Source: Muribaculaceae bacterium (GTDB lineage: Bacteria; Bacteroidota; Bacteroidia; Bacteroidales; Muribaculaceae). Taken from it: 33,504 nucleotides of DNA. The translations under genes were made by a program, and so were the position numbers. The stretch is from assembly GCA_028689665.1 (NCBI GenBank), contig JAQVCR010000022.1:1-33504 (forward strand), in the 5' to 3' direction. Below are positions 23,004 to 31,076 of the stretch, piece after piece; positions within the stretch are counted from its first letter, which is position 1, and every line of letters begins with the position of its first letter. The notes beneath the pieces are model-generated. The model had not been told where the DNA came from. It saw only the letters and a program-made list of their open reading frames with translations, and made no database searches.

Positions 23004-25721
23004 ATGGAACATTCTCATTTTAAAGGACTTTCTGATAACGAGGTATTAGAAAGCCGTTCTAAATATGGCGAAAACGTTTTTACGCCTCCTCCTAAACCAT
23101 CGGTTTGGCTCTTGTTTATCGAAAAATTTCAAGATCCTTTAATAAAAATTTTACTGGTAGCTCTTTTACTATCTATAGGAATATCTTTCTACGAAGCATT
23201 TGCTCTAAACGAAGGGTTCACTGTTTTCTTTGAACCTCTGGGAATTTTGATAGCAATTTTGCTCGCTACTGTCATTGGTTTTGCCCTTGAGCTAAACGCC
23301 AACAAAAAATTTGAAATGCTCAATCAAGTTAATGATGAGATTCTAATTAAGGTGATACGCAATGGCAATATTACCGAAGTATATCGCAAAGATATTGTTG
23401 TAGGAGATATTGTGTTAGTAGGTACGGGCGAAGAAATTCCTGCCGATGGCGAGATTATTGATAGTGTATCACTTAGCATTAACGAGAGTACTCTAACCGG
23501 CGAACCGGTAATAAAGAAATCGCATAAACCGGAAGATGCAAAATCTGATGCTACCTACCCTACAAACCACGCTCTACGTGGAACTACTGTTACCGAAGGA
23601 CACGCTACTTTAAAAATATTTAATGTGGGCGATGCCACTGAATATGGGAAGGTATACGTCGCCGCACAAATCGACAATGGTGTTAAGACTCCTCTTTCCA
23701 TTCAATTCGACCGTCTTGGTAAATTGATTTCATACGCTAGTTATATTATTGGGGCGTTAATTATTATTGGGAGGACTTTAATCTACGATTACGACAATAC
23801 TTTCGACACAGTGAGCTTTATCGACTACTCTCTGTCGTCTATAATGCTGGCTGTTACACTTATCGTTGTTTCGGTACCTGAAGGTCTTCCTATGAGCGTT
23901 ACTCTCAGCCTCGCTCTTAGTATGCGTCGAATGCTCGCTACCAATAATCTGGTGAGAAAAATGCACGCCTGCGAGACTATGGGTGCTACCACGATTATAT
24001 GTACCGACAAGACCGGGACACTCACTCAAAACCAAATGAGCATCTATGATGCCATGTTTTTTGATCTTAAAGAAAAGGAGCTTACAAACGACAATGCAAG
24101 CAAAATTATTAGTGAAGGAATTGCATGCAACACTACGGCTTTCCTCGATTTGAATGCCGACAAAGTGAAAGCACTTGGTAATCCTACCGAAGGGGCGTTG
24201 CTACTTTGGCTACACGCTAATGATAAAGACTATCTTAATATTCGTGAGAATTGCAATATTATTGACCAACTACCATTCTCTACCGAGCGAAAATATATGG
24301 CTACAGTCGTAGAAAGCGAGAATAAAGGTGAGAGAATAGTATATGTAAAAGGCGCGCCCGAAATATTAATGAATATCTGCAATAGCATAAGTGGAAACAT
24401 TACTAACGATGAAATAAATTCTCGCCTTGCCGAATACCAATCTAAAGCTATGCGTACTCTGGGATTTGCTTATTCCATAATTCCCGATAATTGCGTGGCT
24501 TTTGTCGATGGGAAACTGGCTGTCGACAATCTCATATTCATTGGTATTGTCGCTATTTCCGACCCGGTGAGAAGCGATGTCCCCGAATCGATAAAAGAAT
24601 GTATCAATGCCGGTATAGATGTGAAAATTATTACGGGCGACACTCCCGGAACTGCTAAAGAAATAGGCCGTCAAGTGGGCTTGTGGGACAAAAATTGCAA
24701 TGACTGTAATATTATTTCAGGTCCCGACTTTGAAGCTTTAAGCGACGAGGAGGCTTTTAATCGTGTTAAGAGCATTAAAATTATGTCGCGTGCGCGACCA
24801 TCGGATAAATCACGAATGGTTAACTTATTGCAACGCCATAATGATGTGGTGGCTGTTACGGGCGATGGAACAAACGACGCTCCTGCTCTGAATGCAGCTC
24901 AAGTAGGACTGTCGATGGGCGACGGAACATCGGTTGCTAAGGAGGCCAGCGATATTACCATTATGGATAATTCATTCTCCAGCATTACTCGTGCAGTGAT
25001 GTGGGGACGCTCGCTATATCAAAACATTCAACGGTTCATCTTATTCCAACTGACTGTTAATGTTGTAGCCTGCCTTATTGTAGTTATTGGTGCTTTCTCG
25101 AGCCAAGAATCGCCTATCACTGTAACTCAAATGTTGTGGGTAAACTTGATTATGGACACTTTTGCCGCTCTTGCATTAGCATCGTTGCCTCCTAGCGAAG
25201 AGGTGATGCAACGCAAGCCGCGTAGCGCAAAAGATTTTATCATCAATAAATCTATGCAATGGTTCATTATCGGCACAGGGGTAATATTTGTATTATTCTT
25301 ATTCGGATTACTTCAATATCTTCGCCAATGCCCTATTAATTGCATTTCCGAATTTAGTGTAGCACAATATTTATCGCTCTATTTCGATTTCCACTATACG
25401 GTGAAAGACGTACTAACACCATACGATTTAACGCTATTCTTCACAACATTTGTATTCCTTCAATTCTGGAACCTATTTAATGCTAAGTCGTTTATGAGCG
25501 GGCATTCTTCTTTGTGGAATATGCGTGAGAGTAAGGTATTTTTCAGTACTCTTCTTGTTATTGTAGGTGGACAATTTATTATTGTATATGCTGGTGGCAA
25601 AATGTTTAATGTAGTGCCATTAGAGATAAGCGATTTTATGTATATCTTTGCCGGCACTTCAATCGTTTTTTGGATTGGCGAATTAGTGCATCTAATAAAA
25701 CGTCTTTATCTTTCTAGATAG
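23004..25721 (+). CDS. Calcium-type P-type ATPase (PMCA/SERCA-like, P2)
   Basis: A 905-residue cytoplasmic-membrane ion pump. It starts with a cation-ATPase N domain (HFKGLSDNEVLESRSKYGEN), then TM helices 1-2 (about 45-95), the actuator loop with STLTGEP (162-168), and TM4 with the ion-binding VVSVPEGLPMSVTLSL (288-303). The phosphorylation site is Asp335 in ICTDKTGTLTQNQM. The nucleotide domain has KGAPEIL. The hinge GDGTNDAPALNAA and six C-terminal helices follow. The PEGLP motif is the P2A/P2B calcium-pump type, so Ca2+ export is the best guess; Mn2+ is possible. No calmodulin-type tail is evident. It is last in the GT2-pyrC-ATPase run and converges on the next gene with only 3 bp between stop codons. 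Confidence 0.93.
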   Translation: MEHSHFKGLSDNEVLESRSKYGENVFTPPPKPSVWLLFIEKFQDPLIKILLVALLLSIGISFYEAFALNEGFTVFFEPLGILIAILLATVIGFALELNANKKFEMLNQVNDEILIKVIRNGNITEVYRKDIVVGDIVLVGTGEEIPADGEIIDSVSLSINESTLTGEPVIKKSHKPEDAKSDATYPTNHALRGTTVTEGHATLKIFNVGDATEYGKVYVAAQIDNGVKTPLSIQFDRLGKLISYASYIIGALIIIGRTLIYDYDNTFDTVSFIDYSLSSIMLAVTLIVVSVPEGLPMSVTLSLALSMRRMLATNNLVRKMHACETMGATTIICTDKTGTLTQNQMSIYDAMFFDLKEKELTNDNASKIISEGIACNTTAFLDLNADKVKALGNPTEGALLLWLHANDKDYLNIRENCNIIDQLPFSTERKYMATVVESENKGERIVYVKGAPEILMNICNSISGNITNDEINSRLAEYQSKAMRTLGFAYSIIPDNCVAFVDGKLAVDNLIFIGIVAISDPVRSDVPESIKECINAGIDVKIITGDTPGTAKEIGRQVGLWDKNCNDCNIISGPDFEALSDEEAFNRVKSIKIMSRARPSDKSRMVNLLQRHNDVVAVTGDGTNDAPALNAAQVGLSMGDGTSVAKEASDITIMDNSFSSITRAVMWGRSLYQNIQRFILFQLTVNVVACLIVVIGAFSSQESPITVTQMLWVNLIMDTFAALALASLPPSEEVMQRKPRSAKDFIINKSMQWFIIGTGVIFVLFLFGLLQYLRQCPINCISEFSVAQYLSLYFDFHYTVKDVLTPYDLTLFFTTFVFLQFWNLFNAKSFMSGHSSLWNMRESKVFFSTLLVIVGGQFIIVYAGGKMFNVVPLEISDFMYIFAGTSIVFWIGELVHLIKRLYLSR

Positions 25722-25724
25722 AAT

Positions 25725-26213
25725 TTATTTTGCGATTATGTCGTAACGTAATAATTTAAAGGCGGCTCTAAACGGGGTCGCTTTTTTTCGTGGCTTTGTG
25801 CTTTTATAGTAATAATAATTATGTTGCTTGTCGAATGCCGCAATATATATTTGTCGCGACATTCCACTGGGCAGCTCACACTCTATCAGCTCCTTGCGCT
25901 CGTGAATCATGTTGCCGTCGTGGTCGCTGTATCTCAATAGCAATTCGATGCGCGAGAGATTAAATTGCGTGGTGTTAGTAATTGTGAAACTCTCTTTGTT
26001 ATCCGATGCTTTTTTGTCGAATGCTTTTATCTTTATGCCGTTGGAGTTAAACAGTCGGTCTGTATTAATCGACGACAATGAATCGGTGGCTATCTCGGGC
26101 AGCGCTGTTTCGACGCTCGATGTGGCTGATGTGGCGTCGTGTCGCAGTACATTCTGTGAATTTATATTGACGGCTGTCAATACTAAGGACAGTAAGATTA
26201 TTTTGGGTTTCAT
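25725..26213 (-). CDS. Secreted protein of unknown family
   Basis: A 162-residue protein with a signal peptide (MKPKIILLSLVLTAVNINS, likely cut near SQN) and no lipobox. Residues 28-50 are Ser/Thr-rich. From about 58 on there is a small beta domain (GIKIKAFDKKASDNKESFTI, TNTTQFNLSRIELLLRYSD) with the look of an Ig-like fold that decorates wall or envelope proteins. A basic, tyrosine-rich tail follows (NYYYYKSTKPRKKATP). I do not recognise a family or an active site. It is the third and last gene of the DUF3078 operon, 5 bp after the preceding gene, so it probably works at the same envelope site. Its end carries the only candidate terminator for the convergent ATPase gene. Confidence 0.75.
   Translation of the reverse strand: MKPKIILLSLVLTAVNINSQNVLRHDATSATSSVETALPEIATDSLSSINTDRLFNSNGIKIKAFDKKASDNKESFTITNTTQFNLSRIELLLRYSDHDGNMIHERKELIECELPSGMSRQIYIAAFDKQHNYYYYKSTKPRKKATPFRAAFKLLRYDIIAK
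25762..25788 (+). terminator. Candidate terminator of the ATPase transcript, inside the convergent gene
   Basis: GCGGC (25762-25766) can pair with GTCGC (25777-25781), including one G-U pair, and is followed by TTTTTTT (25782-25788) on the plus strand. It is 41 bp beyond the ATPase stop but inside the last codons of the convergent secreted-protein gene. The stem is short, so this is tentative. Confidence 0.35.
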
Positions 26214-26218
26214 GGTGG

Positions 26219-26845
26219 TTACAGGTATCTTTTATGTGAAATATTACTTTCATTTTCATCATACGATGGATAGATGCGTCGAAAGCCTAATGGCAATTTT
26301 TCTGTTTTGCGCTCGCCCCATATCGAAAATCCGCGAAACAGGTTTGGCAGGAATTGTGCAAAGTTGACTCTCACTTTTATTTGTATTTCGGGCTTGCTAA
26401 ATGTGAGTGTCGAATTACTCTCGTCGAATGTTGCCGCACACTTTTGTGGCGCAAATAGTCTGGAGTCTTGTTGCTCGCAATATATCCAAAGTTGATATTT
26501 ATCTTTTTGGGCTGTTTCTTCGATATATCCCATTATTGTCCCCGGCGACAGCGACAATTCTTCCATTTCAAGGATTACCATTCGATATTTGAATCGCTTT
26601 GAGAAAGAAGGATCGTTAAAGCGCTCGATTGATAGTGTGAGCATATCTTCGTGGAAATGCCATATTCCTTCTATTGGCGATATGTCGGCGCTATCTAAAT
26701 AGTTTTTTACTCGGTCTTCGCTATATCCGTATAGTAAATTCGACTGCATAGGTGGAGCGTCGTCAGAATATTCTCTAGCTGTACATATACTCTCATTTAT
26801 GAGTAACGACAAAATAAATAATAATATGCACTTGCTTCTATTCAC
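26219..26845 (-). CDS. Secreted protein of unknown function (lipocalin-like beta protein possible)
   Basis: A 208-residue exported protein with an N-terminal signal (MNRSKCILLFILSLLINESI, cut near CTA) but no convincing lipobox context. After a short linker, the segment IEGIWHFHEDMLTLSIERFN at about 58-77 opens a run of beta strands (KYRMVILEMEEL, GTIMGYIEETAQKDKYQLWI). G-x-W followed by beta strands recalls small lipocalin-like or calycin domains, but I cannot confirm that. The C-terminal part ends with GFRRIYPSYDENE. It is preceded by the DUF3078 gene (20 bp) and followed by another secreted protein (5 bp), so the three are a transcriptional unit. No catalytic motif is seen. Confidence 0.72.
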   Translation of the reverse strand: MNRSKCILLFILSLLINESICTAREYSDDAPPMQSNLLYGYSEDRVKNYLDSADISPIEGIWHFHEDMLTLSIERFNDPSFSKRFKYRMVILEMEELSLSPGTIMGYIEETAQKDKYQLWIYCEQQDSRLFAPQKCAATFDESNSTLTFSKPEIQIKVRVNFAQFLPNLFRGFSIWGERKTEKLPLGFRRIYPSYDENESNISHKRYL

Positions 26846-26865
26846 ATTCGCTCTTGTTTGTGATT

Positions 26866-28170
26866 TTAGATTTTATAATTAAATCCAAAGCTCAATATTT
26901 CTTTTAGCTGCCAACGTTTCCAATCCGATACTATATCGGCTGAAGAGTCGTAGCGTAGATGGACATAAATCTGTGTTGATAAGAATTTATTTATCGAGAA
27001 ATTTATTGTGTTTTCAAAATCGCCTTGTACATATTCATAATTTGTAAAAGCATATAAGCGCGATACTAGCGAAATGTTTGTGTGCATCTGCCATGTAAAT
27101 TTACACTCTATGTTAGAACCTATCTGGCTTGCTATTTTTCTGCCTTCTTCTATTCCTAATGTCGTTTCGTTTACTCGCTCGTCGCGACTTATCTTCATAT
27201 TGTAAGATATGGGTGCAAATGACAAGTCTAAGGTGGTTGTCTTACGTTTGTTGGCCGAGTTATATGTCATACCAAGACCTAGATTCAGCTCACCGGGTGT
27301 TAGAAATGCGGCTTTTAGATTTTTTGTGTTGACGGTATAATTATTAAATACCTGTGTTTTAAATTGTACGGCGGCTGTATAGAACCATTTATTTGCCGCC
27401 TTTATACCAAATCGACTGTTTATCTGAAATAGGTCTTCACTTATGCTATATGAGCGTAGCGTGTCTTGTGGAGCCGACGTTAATCCTATCTTATATTGTA
27501 TAGTACTCTCAAATAAGAGTTTGGGGTGTACGTTTTGATTTAGCTTTGAATTAAAAACGAAATGCCCTAAGAGGTTAAGACTGCTGTTTCCGCCTTGATA
27601 CCAGTTGCTTGACAAGTAGGCTTGCGAGAATTGGACTATTGCATTAAAACTGTTAATCCAGCTTTTTGCCTTTATCTCGGCTTTTGACGGCATATCTTTT
27701 GGTGTCTCCTTTATTACCAGCTCTTCGAGTGTAAGAGTCAACTTATTGGGTTCCGACTTTATGGCATATTGCTTTGGTGGCTCGGGCAGCATTGAGATAT
27801 TTAATTTAACTAACTCCGGATCATTTACTATAACGCGATTAATGTGATAGTTGCGAAAACGTGTTCTGTTAATTGCATCCCTCAGCCAGTTATCATCTAC
27901 TGTAAGAGCATTATTGTTGGGTTTCGATATAGCAATTGTATCTTCTATCAGCCGTTGTTTTTCAAATATTATTGGCATATACATAATGCTTGGCTCGACA
28001 ACGATAGTGTCGGGAATATATGTCGAAGAATCGGCTAAGATTACGGTTGGTATAGTAACAATATTATGTATTATTAATAATGAATCATTATGTAATTTCA
28101 ATGAATCCCTCCCTGCTGCGGTAATTGATATCACAAGAAACAATGAAAAAATGAGTAATTTTTTGTTCAT
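26866..28170 (-). CDS. DUF3078 domain outer-membrane protein
   Basis: A 434-residue exported protein with signal peptide MNKKLLIFSLFLVISITAAG. Residues about 30-180 are a variable, probably periplasmic region (PDTIVVEPSIMYMPII, ENLTLEELVIKE-type strands). From about 185 the DUF3078 pattern is clear: SQAYLSSNWYQGGNSSLNLL, then alternating amphipathic strands (FESTIQYKIGLTSAPQDTLR, KWFYTAAVQFKTQVFNNYT) ending KEILSFGFNYKI. This is consistent with an outer-membrane beta barrel. The molecular function of DUF3078 is not established to my knowledge. It is first in an operon with two secreted proteins and has a good promoter, just downstream of an orphan sensor kinase gene on the same strand. Confidence 0.85.
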   Translation of the reverse strand: MNKKLLIFSLFLVISITAAGRDSLKLHNDSLLIIHNIVTIPTVILADSSTYIPDTIVVEPSIMYMPIIFEKQRLIEDTIAISKPNNNALTVDDNWLRDAINRTRFRNYHINRVIVNDPELVKLNISMLPEPPKQYAIKSEPNKLTLTLEELVIKETPKDMPSKAEIKAKSWINSFNAIVQFSQAYLSSNWYQGGNSSLNLLGHFVFNSKLNQNVHPKLLFESTIQYKIGLTSAPQDTLRSYSISEDLFQINSRFGIKAANKWFYTAAVQFKTQVFNNYTVNTKNLKAAFLTPGELNLGLGMTYNSANKRKTTTLDLSFAPISYNMKISRDERVNETTLGIEEGRKIASQIGSNIECKFTWQMHTNISLVSRLYAFTNYEYVQGDFENTINFSINKFLSTQIYVHLRYDSSADIVSDWKRWQLKEILSFGFNYKI

Positions 28171-28201
28171 CTAAAATATTTTTTATTTTTAAAGTATGCT
28201 A

Positions 28202-28233
28202 CAAAGTTAGTGCAATTCAATAAGAAACGCAAA
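28202..28233 (-). promoter_or_regulatory. Promoter of the DUF3078 operon
   Basis: On the minus strand TTTG (28233-28230), a 20-nt spacer and TAACTTTG (28209-28202) give a full consensus match. It lies 32 bp upstream of ATG 28170 and just past the histidine kinase stop, so the operon can be transcribed independently of the kinase gene. Confidence 0.7.
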
Positions 28234-28261
28234 TTTATACCTTTACCTCAACCGTATAATT

Positions 28262-30190
28262 TTAATCAATCTGACTATTATATAGTGGAATATTTACAAA
28301 AAACTTGGTGCCTTTGTGATATGTGCTGTCTAGCCAAATTGTTCCTTTCAATTTAGAGGCTATTATCTTGCTTATATATAATCCTATTCCCAGCCCTTGT
28401 GTGAACTCATCAACTTTCTTAAAATCGTCGAATATAGTTTCGAAATCACTTTGAGGTATTCCTATACCGGTGTCGGTAACTATTATTGACAACGAATTAT
28501 TGCTTTTCGTTATCTCTAATGTTACGCTACCTGTCGAGGTGAATTTAAAGGAATTATGCAGTAATTGGAAGATTACACATTTCACTAAGTTCCTACTGGT
28601 CGTAACTTGCAATAGATCTTCATCTATATTGCAAATGAAATTTACGTCTTCAGGAATCAATGGCATTACTTCTTGCTTTATATCTTCGACCATTTTATTT
28701 AGGTCGATTGTCTCTACCTTTAATTTAAATGATTCGTCTTCAAGCTCTGAAAGCAATACTATATCATCAAACATTTTTATTAATTCTGTCTTTCCCTTAG
28801 CCATTTCTTTTGCCATCATTTTTACGCTTTCGTCCTCGGCAACTTGCTCTGCTATTATATCTGAAAAGCCTACTAAATAATTTAAAGGAGTGCGTACTTC
28901 ATGCGAGATATGATGAATAAAGGTGTCTTTCACTTTTAGTGCGAGCTTTATTCTCTTGTTGGCTTTTAGTAGATATTTAATGAATATTGCGACTATGATT
29001 AATAGAATCACTAATGCGGTGATTACTATGGCATAGATCATCAATACTTTATTCTTCAGTTGTATATCCAGCTCGATCTTTTCAAATTCTAGTTGGTTAA
29101 GATCGTATTCGGCTGAGAATTGTGCCAGCTGTGATTTCGAGGTGGCATTGTTTATCGAGTCGTATAGCACATTATGCTTTTGTAGCATCTTCAATGCGCC
29201 TTTATAGTTGCCCATCGATTCATACAGTTTAGAGCGGGCATCATATAGCTTATATTCGTTCGACATATCGCCATCAAATTCAACTAATAATGAATCTATG
29301 TATCTATCTTCTTCGGCATAGTTGTTGGTCAGATTTGCATATCTTTGTTTGAGCTTATACATTGCTACTCGCGAATAGCCGGGATTATCTTGATAGAATT
29401 TGTTCATTATTTTCATATACTTGACAATCATCTTAACATCTTTTTTCTCCCAATATATTTGTGATGCTAAAATCCCCCGCACAATAGGGTATAATGCTCC
29501 CGGAAGGACTATTGTTGTGTCGGTCTGTGATTTCTCGATAAGGTTATCTAATTTAATAAATATCTTCTCTGCCTCTTTTATGTTTTTATCTACCAGCAAC
29601 GAGCCGATATAGTTGCCTGCCGCTACCACATACAAGCTCCAATTCTTTGTCTCTGTAAGTAGTGGTATTACTTTATTAAAATATATATTTGCGTTTGTTG
29701 CATCTTGACAATTATAATATGCCATCGCTATGGTATAAGCACTATATGCCGCACCTTCTTTATTCTTTCGCATATTTGCATCTTTCTGCATCTTGCGACC
29801 TTCATTTATTGCCTTTGATATTTTCCCAACCGACGTGTAAGCATCGCCGAGTACGCCCCAGATATAGTAATAATCTTTATAGCGTTTGTTCTCTAATAAA
29901 TATTCTTGAACTAATGGCGCATATTTTGCTACTGTATCGGCATTCATATTGATGTGATAATAGAACATTATCTTTTGCCAATTCAGTTGGTATTTCAGAT
30001 CTTTAGCTTCATCGGTATGCGAAACTAATTTATTACATTCTCTCCATGCTTTTTCAAACTCTTTTGGATTGTGCATCTCTAATAATCCTCCTATTCGAGA
30101 TTCCAATGAGGTCGTCGATTTTGCGCCTATTATATTAGGTACAGATATAAGCATTAGTGTTATGACGGCTAGTATTCTTATTATTTGCAT
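28262..30190 (-). CDS. Orphan sensor histidine kinase with TPR-like sensor region
   Basis: A 642-residue membrane sensor. The signal segment is at 1-23. Residues about 30-375 are helical TPR-like repeats (YIWGVLGDAYTSVGKISKAI, GAAYSAYTIAMAYYNCQDAT, SKLYESMGNYKGALKML), predicted periplasmic. One membrane helix follows (about 382-405), then the kinase core. The H-box is HHISHEVRTPLN with phosphoacceptor His430. The N-box includes QLLHNSFKF with Asn546. G1 is DTGIG (573-577) and G2 is GLGIGLYISK (599-608). It lacks a receiver domain, and no response regulator gene is in the window, so its partner is elsewhere. The architecture is common in Bacteroidales. It has a strong terminator upstream and the DUF3078 operon downstream. 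Confidence 0.93.
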   Translation of the reverse strand: MQIIRILAVITLMLISVPNIIGAKSTTSLESRIGGLLEMHNPKEFEKAWRECNKLVSHTDEAKDLKYQLNWQKIMFYYHINMNADTVAKYAPLVQEYLLENKRYKDYYYIWGVLGDAYTSVGKISKAINEGRKMQKDANMRKNKEGAAYSAYTIAMAYYNCQDATNANIYFNKVIPLLTETKNWSLYVVAAGNYIGSLLVDKNIKEAEKIFIKLDNLIEKSQTDTTIVLPGALYPIVRGILASQIYWEKKDVKMIVKYMKIMNKFYQDNPGYSRVAMYKLKQRYANLTNNYAEEDRYIDSLLVEFDGDMSNEYKLYDARSKLYESMGNYKGALKMLQKHNVLYDSINNATSKSQLAQFSAEYDLNQLEFEKIELDIQLKNKVLMIYAIVITALVILLIIVAIFIKYLLKANKRIKLALKVKDTFIHHISHEVRTPLNYLVGFSDIIAEQVAEDESVKMMAKEMAKGKTELIKMFDDIVLLSELEDESFKLKVETIDLNKMVEDIKQEVMPLIPEDVNFICNIDEDLLQVTTSRNLVKCVIFQLLHNSFKFTSTGSVTLEITKSNNSLSIIVTDTGIGIPQSDFETIFDDFKKVDEFTQGLGIGLYISKIIASKLKGTIWLDSTYHKGTKFFVNIPLYNSQID

Positions 30191-30242
30191 CTTGACGTTA
30201 ATCTAGTTTCAATTTATGTCATAAAATTAGTAATTTATATTG

Positions 30243-30283
30243 ATAAAAAAAGCAATGTTTGAGAATAATCTAAACATTGCTTT
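30243..30283 (-). terminator. Strong terminator after the BI-1 family gene
   Basis: AAAGCAATGTTT (30249-30260) and AAACATTGCTTT (30272-30283) form a perfect 12-bp stem with an 11-nt loop. On the minus strand it is followed by TTTTTTT, 28 bp after the BI-1 gene stop. It separates the argS/BI-1 transcript from the kinase gene. Confidence 0.85.
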
Positions 30284-30310
30284 AATTTTTATTAAAATTG
30301 TATCTAAATA

Positions 30311-31009
30311 TCAATTGCGGCTATTACCAAAGAAGCGAAGCAGATAGAGGAATAAATTGACAAAATCAAGATATAACGATAATGCGCCTAATGTTGCCAG
30401 CTTCCCGGCGGTAGAATTATCGCTCATTGCTGCCATCTTCTTTATTTTCTGAGTATCCCATGCTGTTAGTCCAATAAATATCCCTACTCCGATAAAGCTT
30501 ATCATCCAGTCTAATGCACTACTTGCAAGGAATATATTTACAACTATCGCTATTATTAATCCGATTAGTGCCATATAGAGGAATGAACCAAATCTTGTAA
30601 GGTCATTCTTTGTGAAATATCCATAGATGCTCATTGCGCCAAACACTCCTGCTGTAATGAAAAATGTCTGATACACTGACGAGGCGGTATAAGCTAGCAG
30701 AATAATCGAGAACACTGCGCCATTAAGGATTGAATAGACATAGAATAATAGTGTTGCACTTGTCTCACTCAACTTGTTGATTGCGCCCGATATTGTAAAC
30801 ACCATTGCCAGTTCTCCTAGCAGCAAGCCCCAATATACAAATGGATTAGAAAGCATATACCCCATTATCTCAGCACTTGTACCACAAATATATGCGGTAA
30901 TTGTGGTAACTACCAACGCCAAAAACATTTTCATATACACTCGCTTCATCACCGACGATACATAAGTATCTAACGATGTATCTTGCGTCTTAATTTCAAA
31001 ATTATCCAT
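30311..31009 (-). CDS. Bax inhibitor-1 / YccA family membrane protein
   Basis: A 232-residue protein with seven hydrophobic helices, beginning after a short polar lead (SVMKRVYMKMFLALVVTTIT, then AEIMGYMLSNPFVYWGLLLG). Family marks are FTISGAINKLSETSATLLF, VFGAMSIYGYFTKNDLTRFG and the C-terminal helix with GLTAWDTQKIKKMA containing the conserved Asp, followed by GALSLYLDFVNLFLYLLRFF and GNSRN. Members are cytoplasmic-membrane proteins; YetJ-type relatives leak Ca2+ in a pH-dependent way. That function is transferable only by analogy. The gene lies 67 bp after argS on the same strand and ends at a strong terminator, so they may be co-transcribed. It shares the window with a calcium-type P-ATPase, but I see no direct link between them. 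Confidence 0.93.
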   Translation of the reverse strand: MDNFEIKTQDTSLDTYVSSVMKRVYMKMFLALVVTTITAYICGTSAEIMGYMLSNPFVYWGLLLGELAMVFTISGAINKLSETSATLLFYVYSILNGAVFSIILLAYTASSVYQTFFITAGVFGAMSIYGYFTKNDLTRFGSFLYMALIGLIIAIVVNIFLASSALDWMISFIGVGIFIGLTAWDTQKIKKMAAMSDNSTAGKLATLGALSLYLDFVNLFLYLLRFFGNSRN

Positions 31010-31076
31010 AGTCTTATTATTTTAATTTATTATATTAACGCTTCGATTTAGCTGTTTATTCTCAGTTTAATCATTT

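Noticed and set aside
28235-28259. Terminator hairpin after the histidine kinase gene (TTATAC/GTATAA)
   Set aside because: The stem is only six AT-rich pairs with no T run, and it abuts the promoter of the DUF3078 operon.
23004-31009. A linked calcium-handling system formed by the P-type ATPase and the BI-1 protein
   Set aside because: They are on opposite strands, 4.5 kb apart and in separate transcripts, so proximity alone does not support a shared system.
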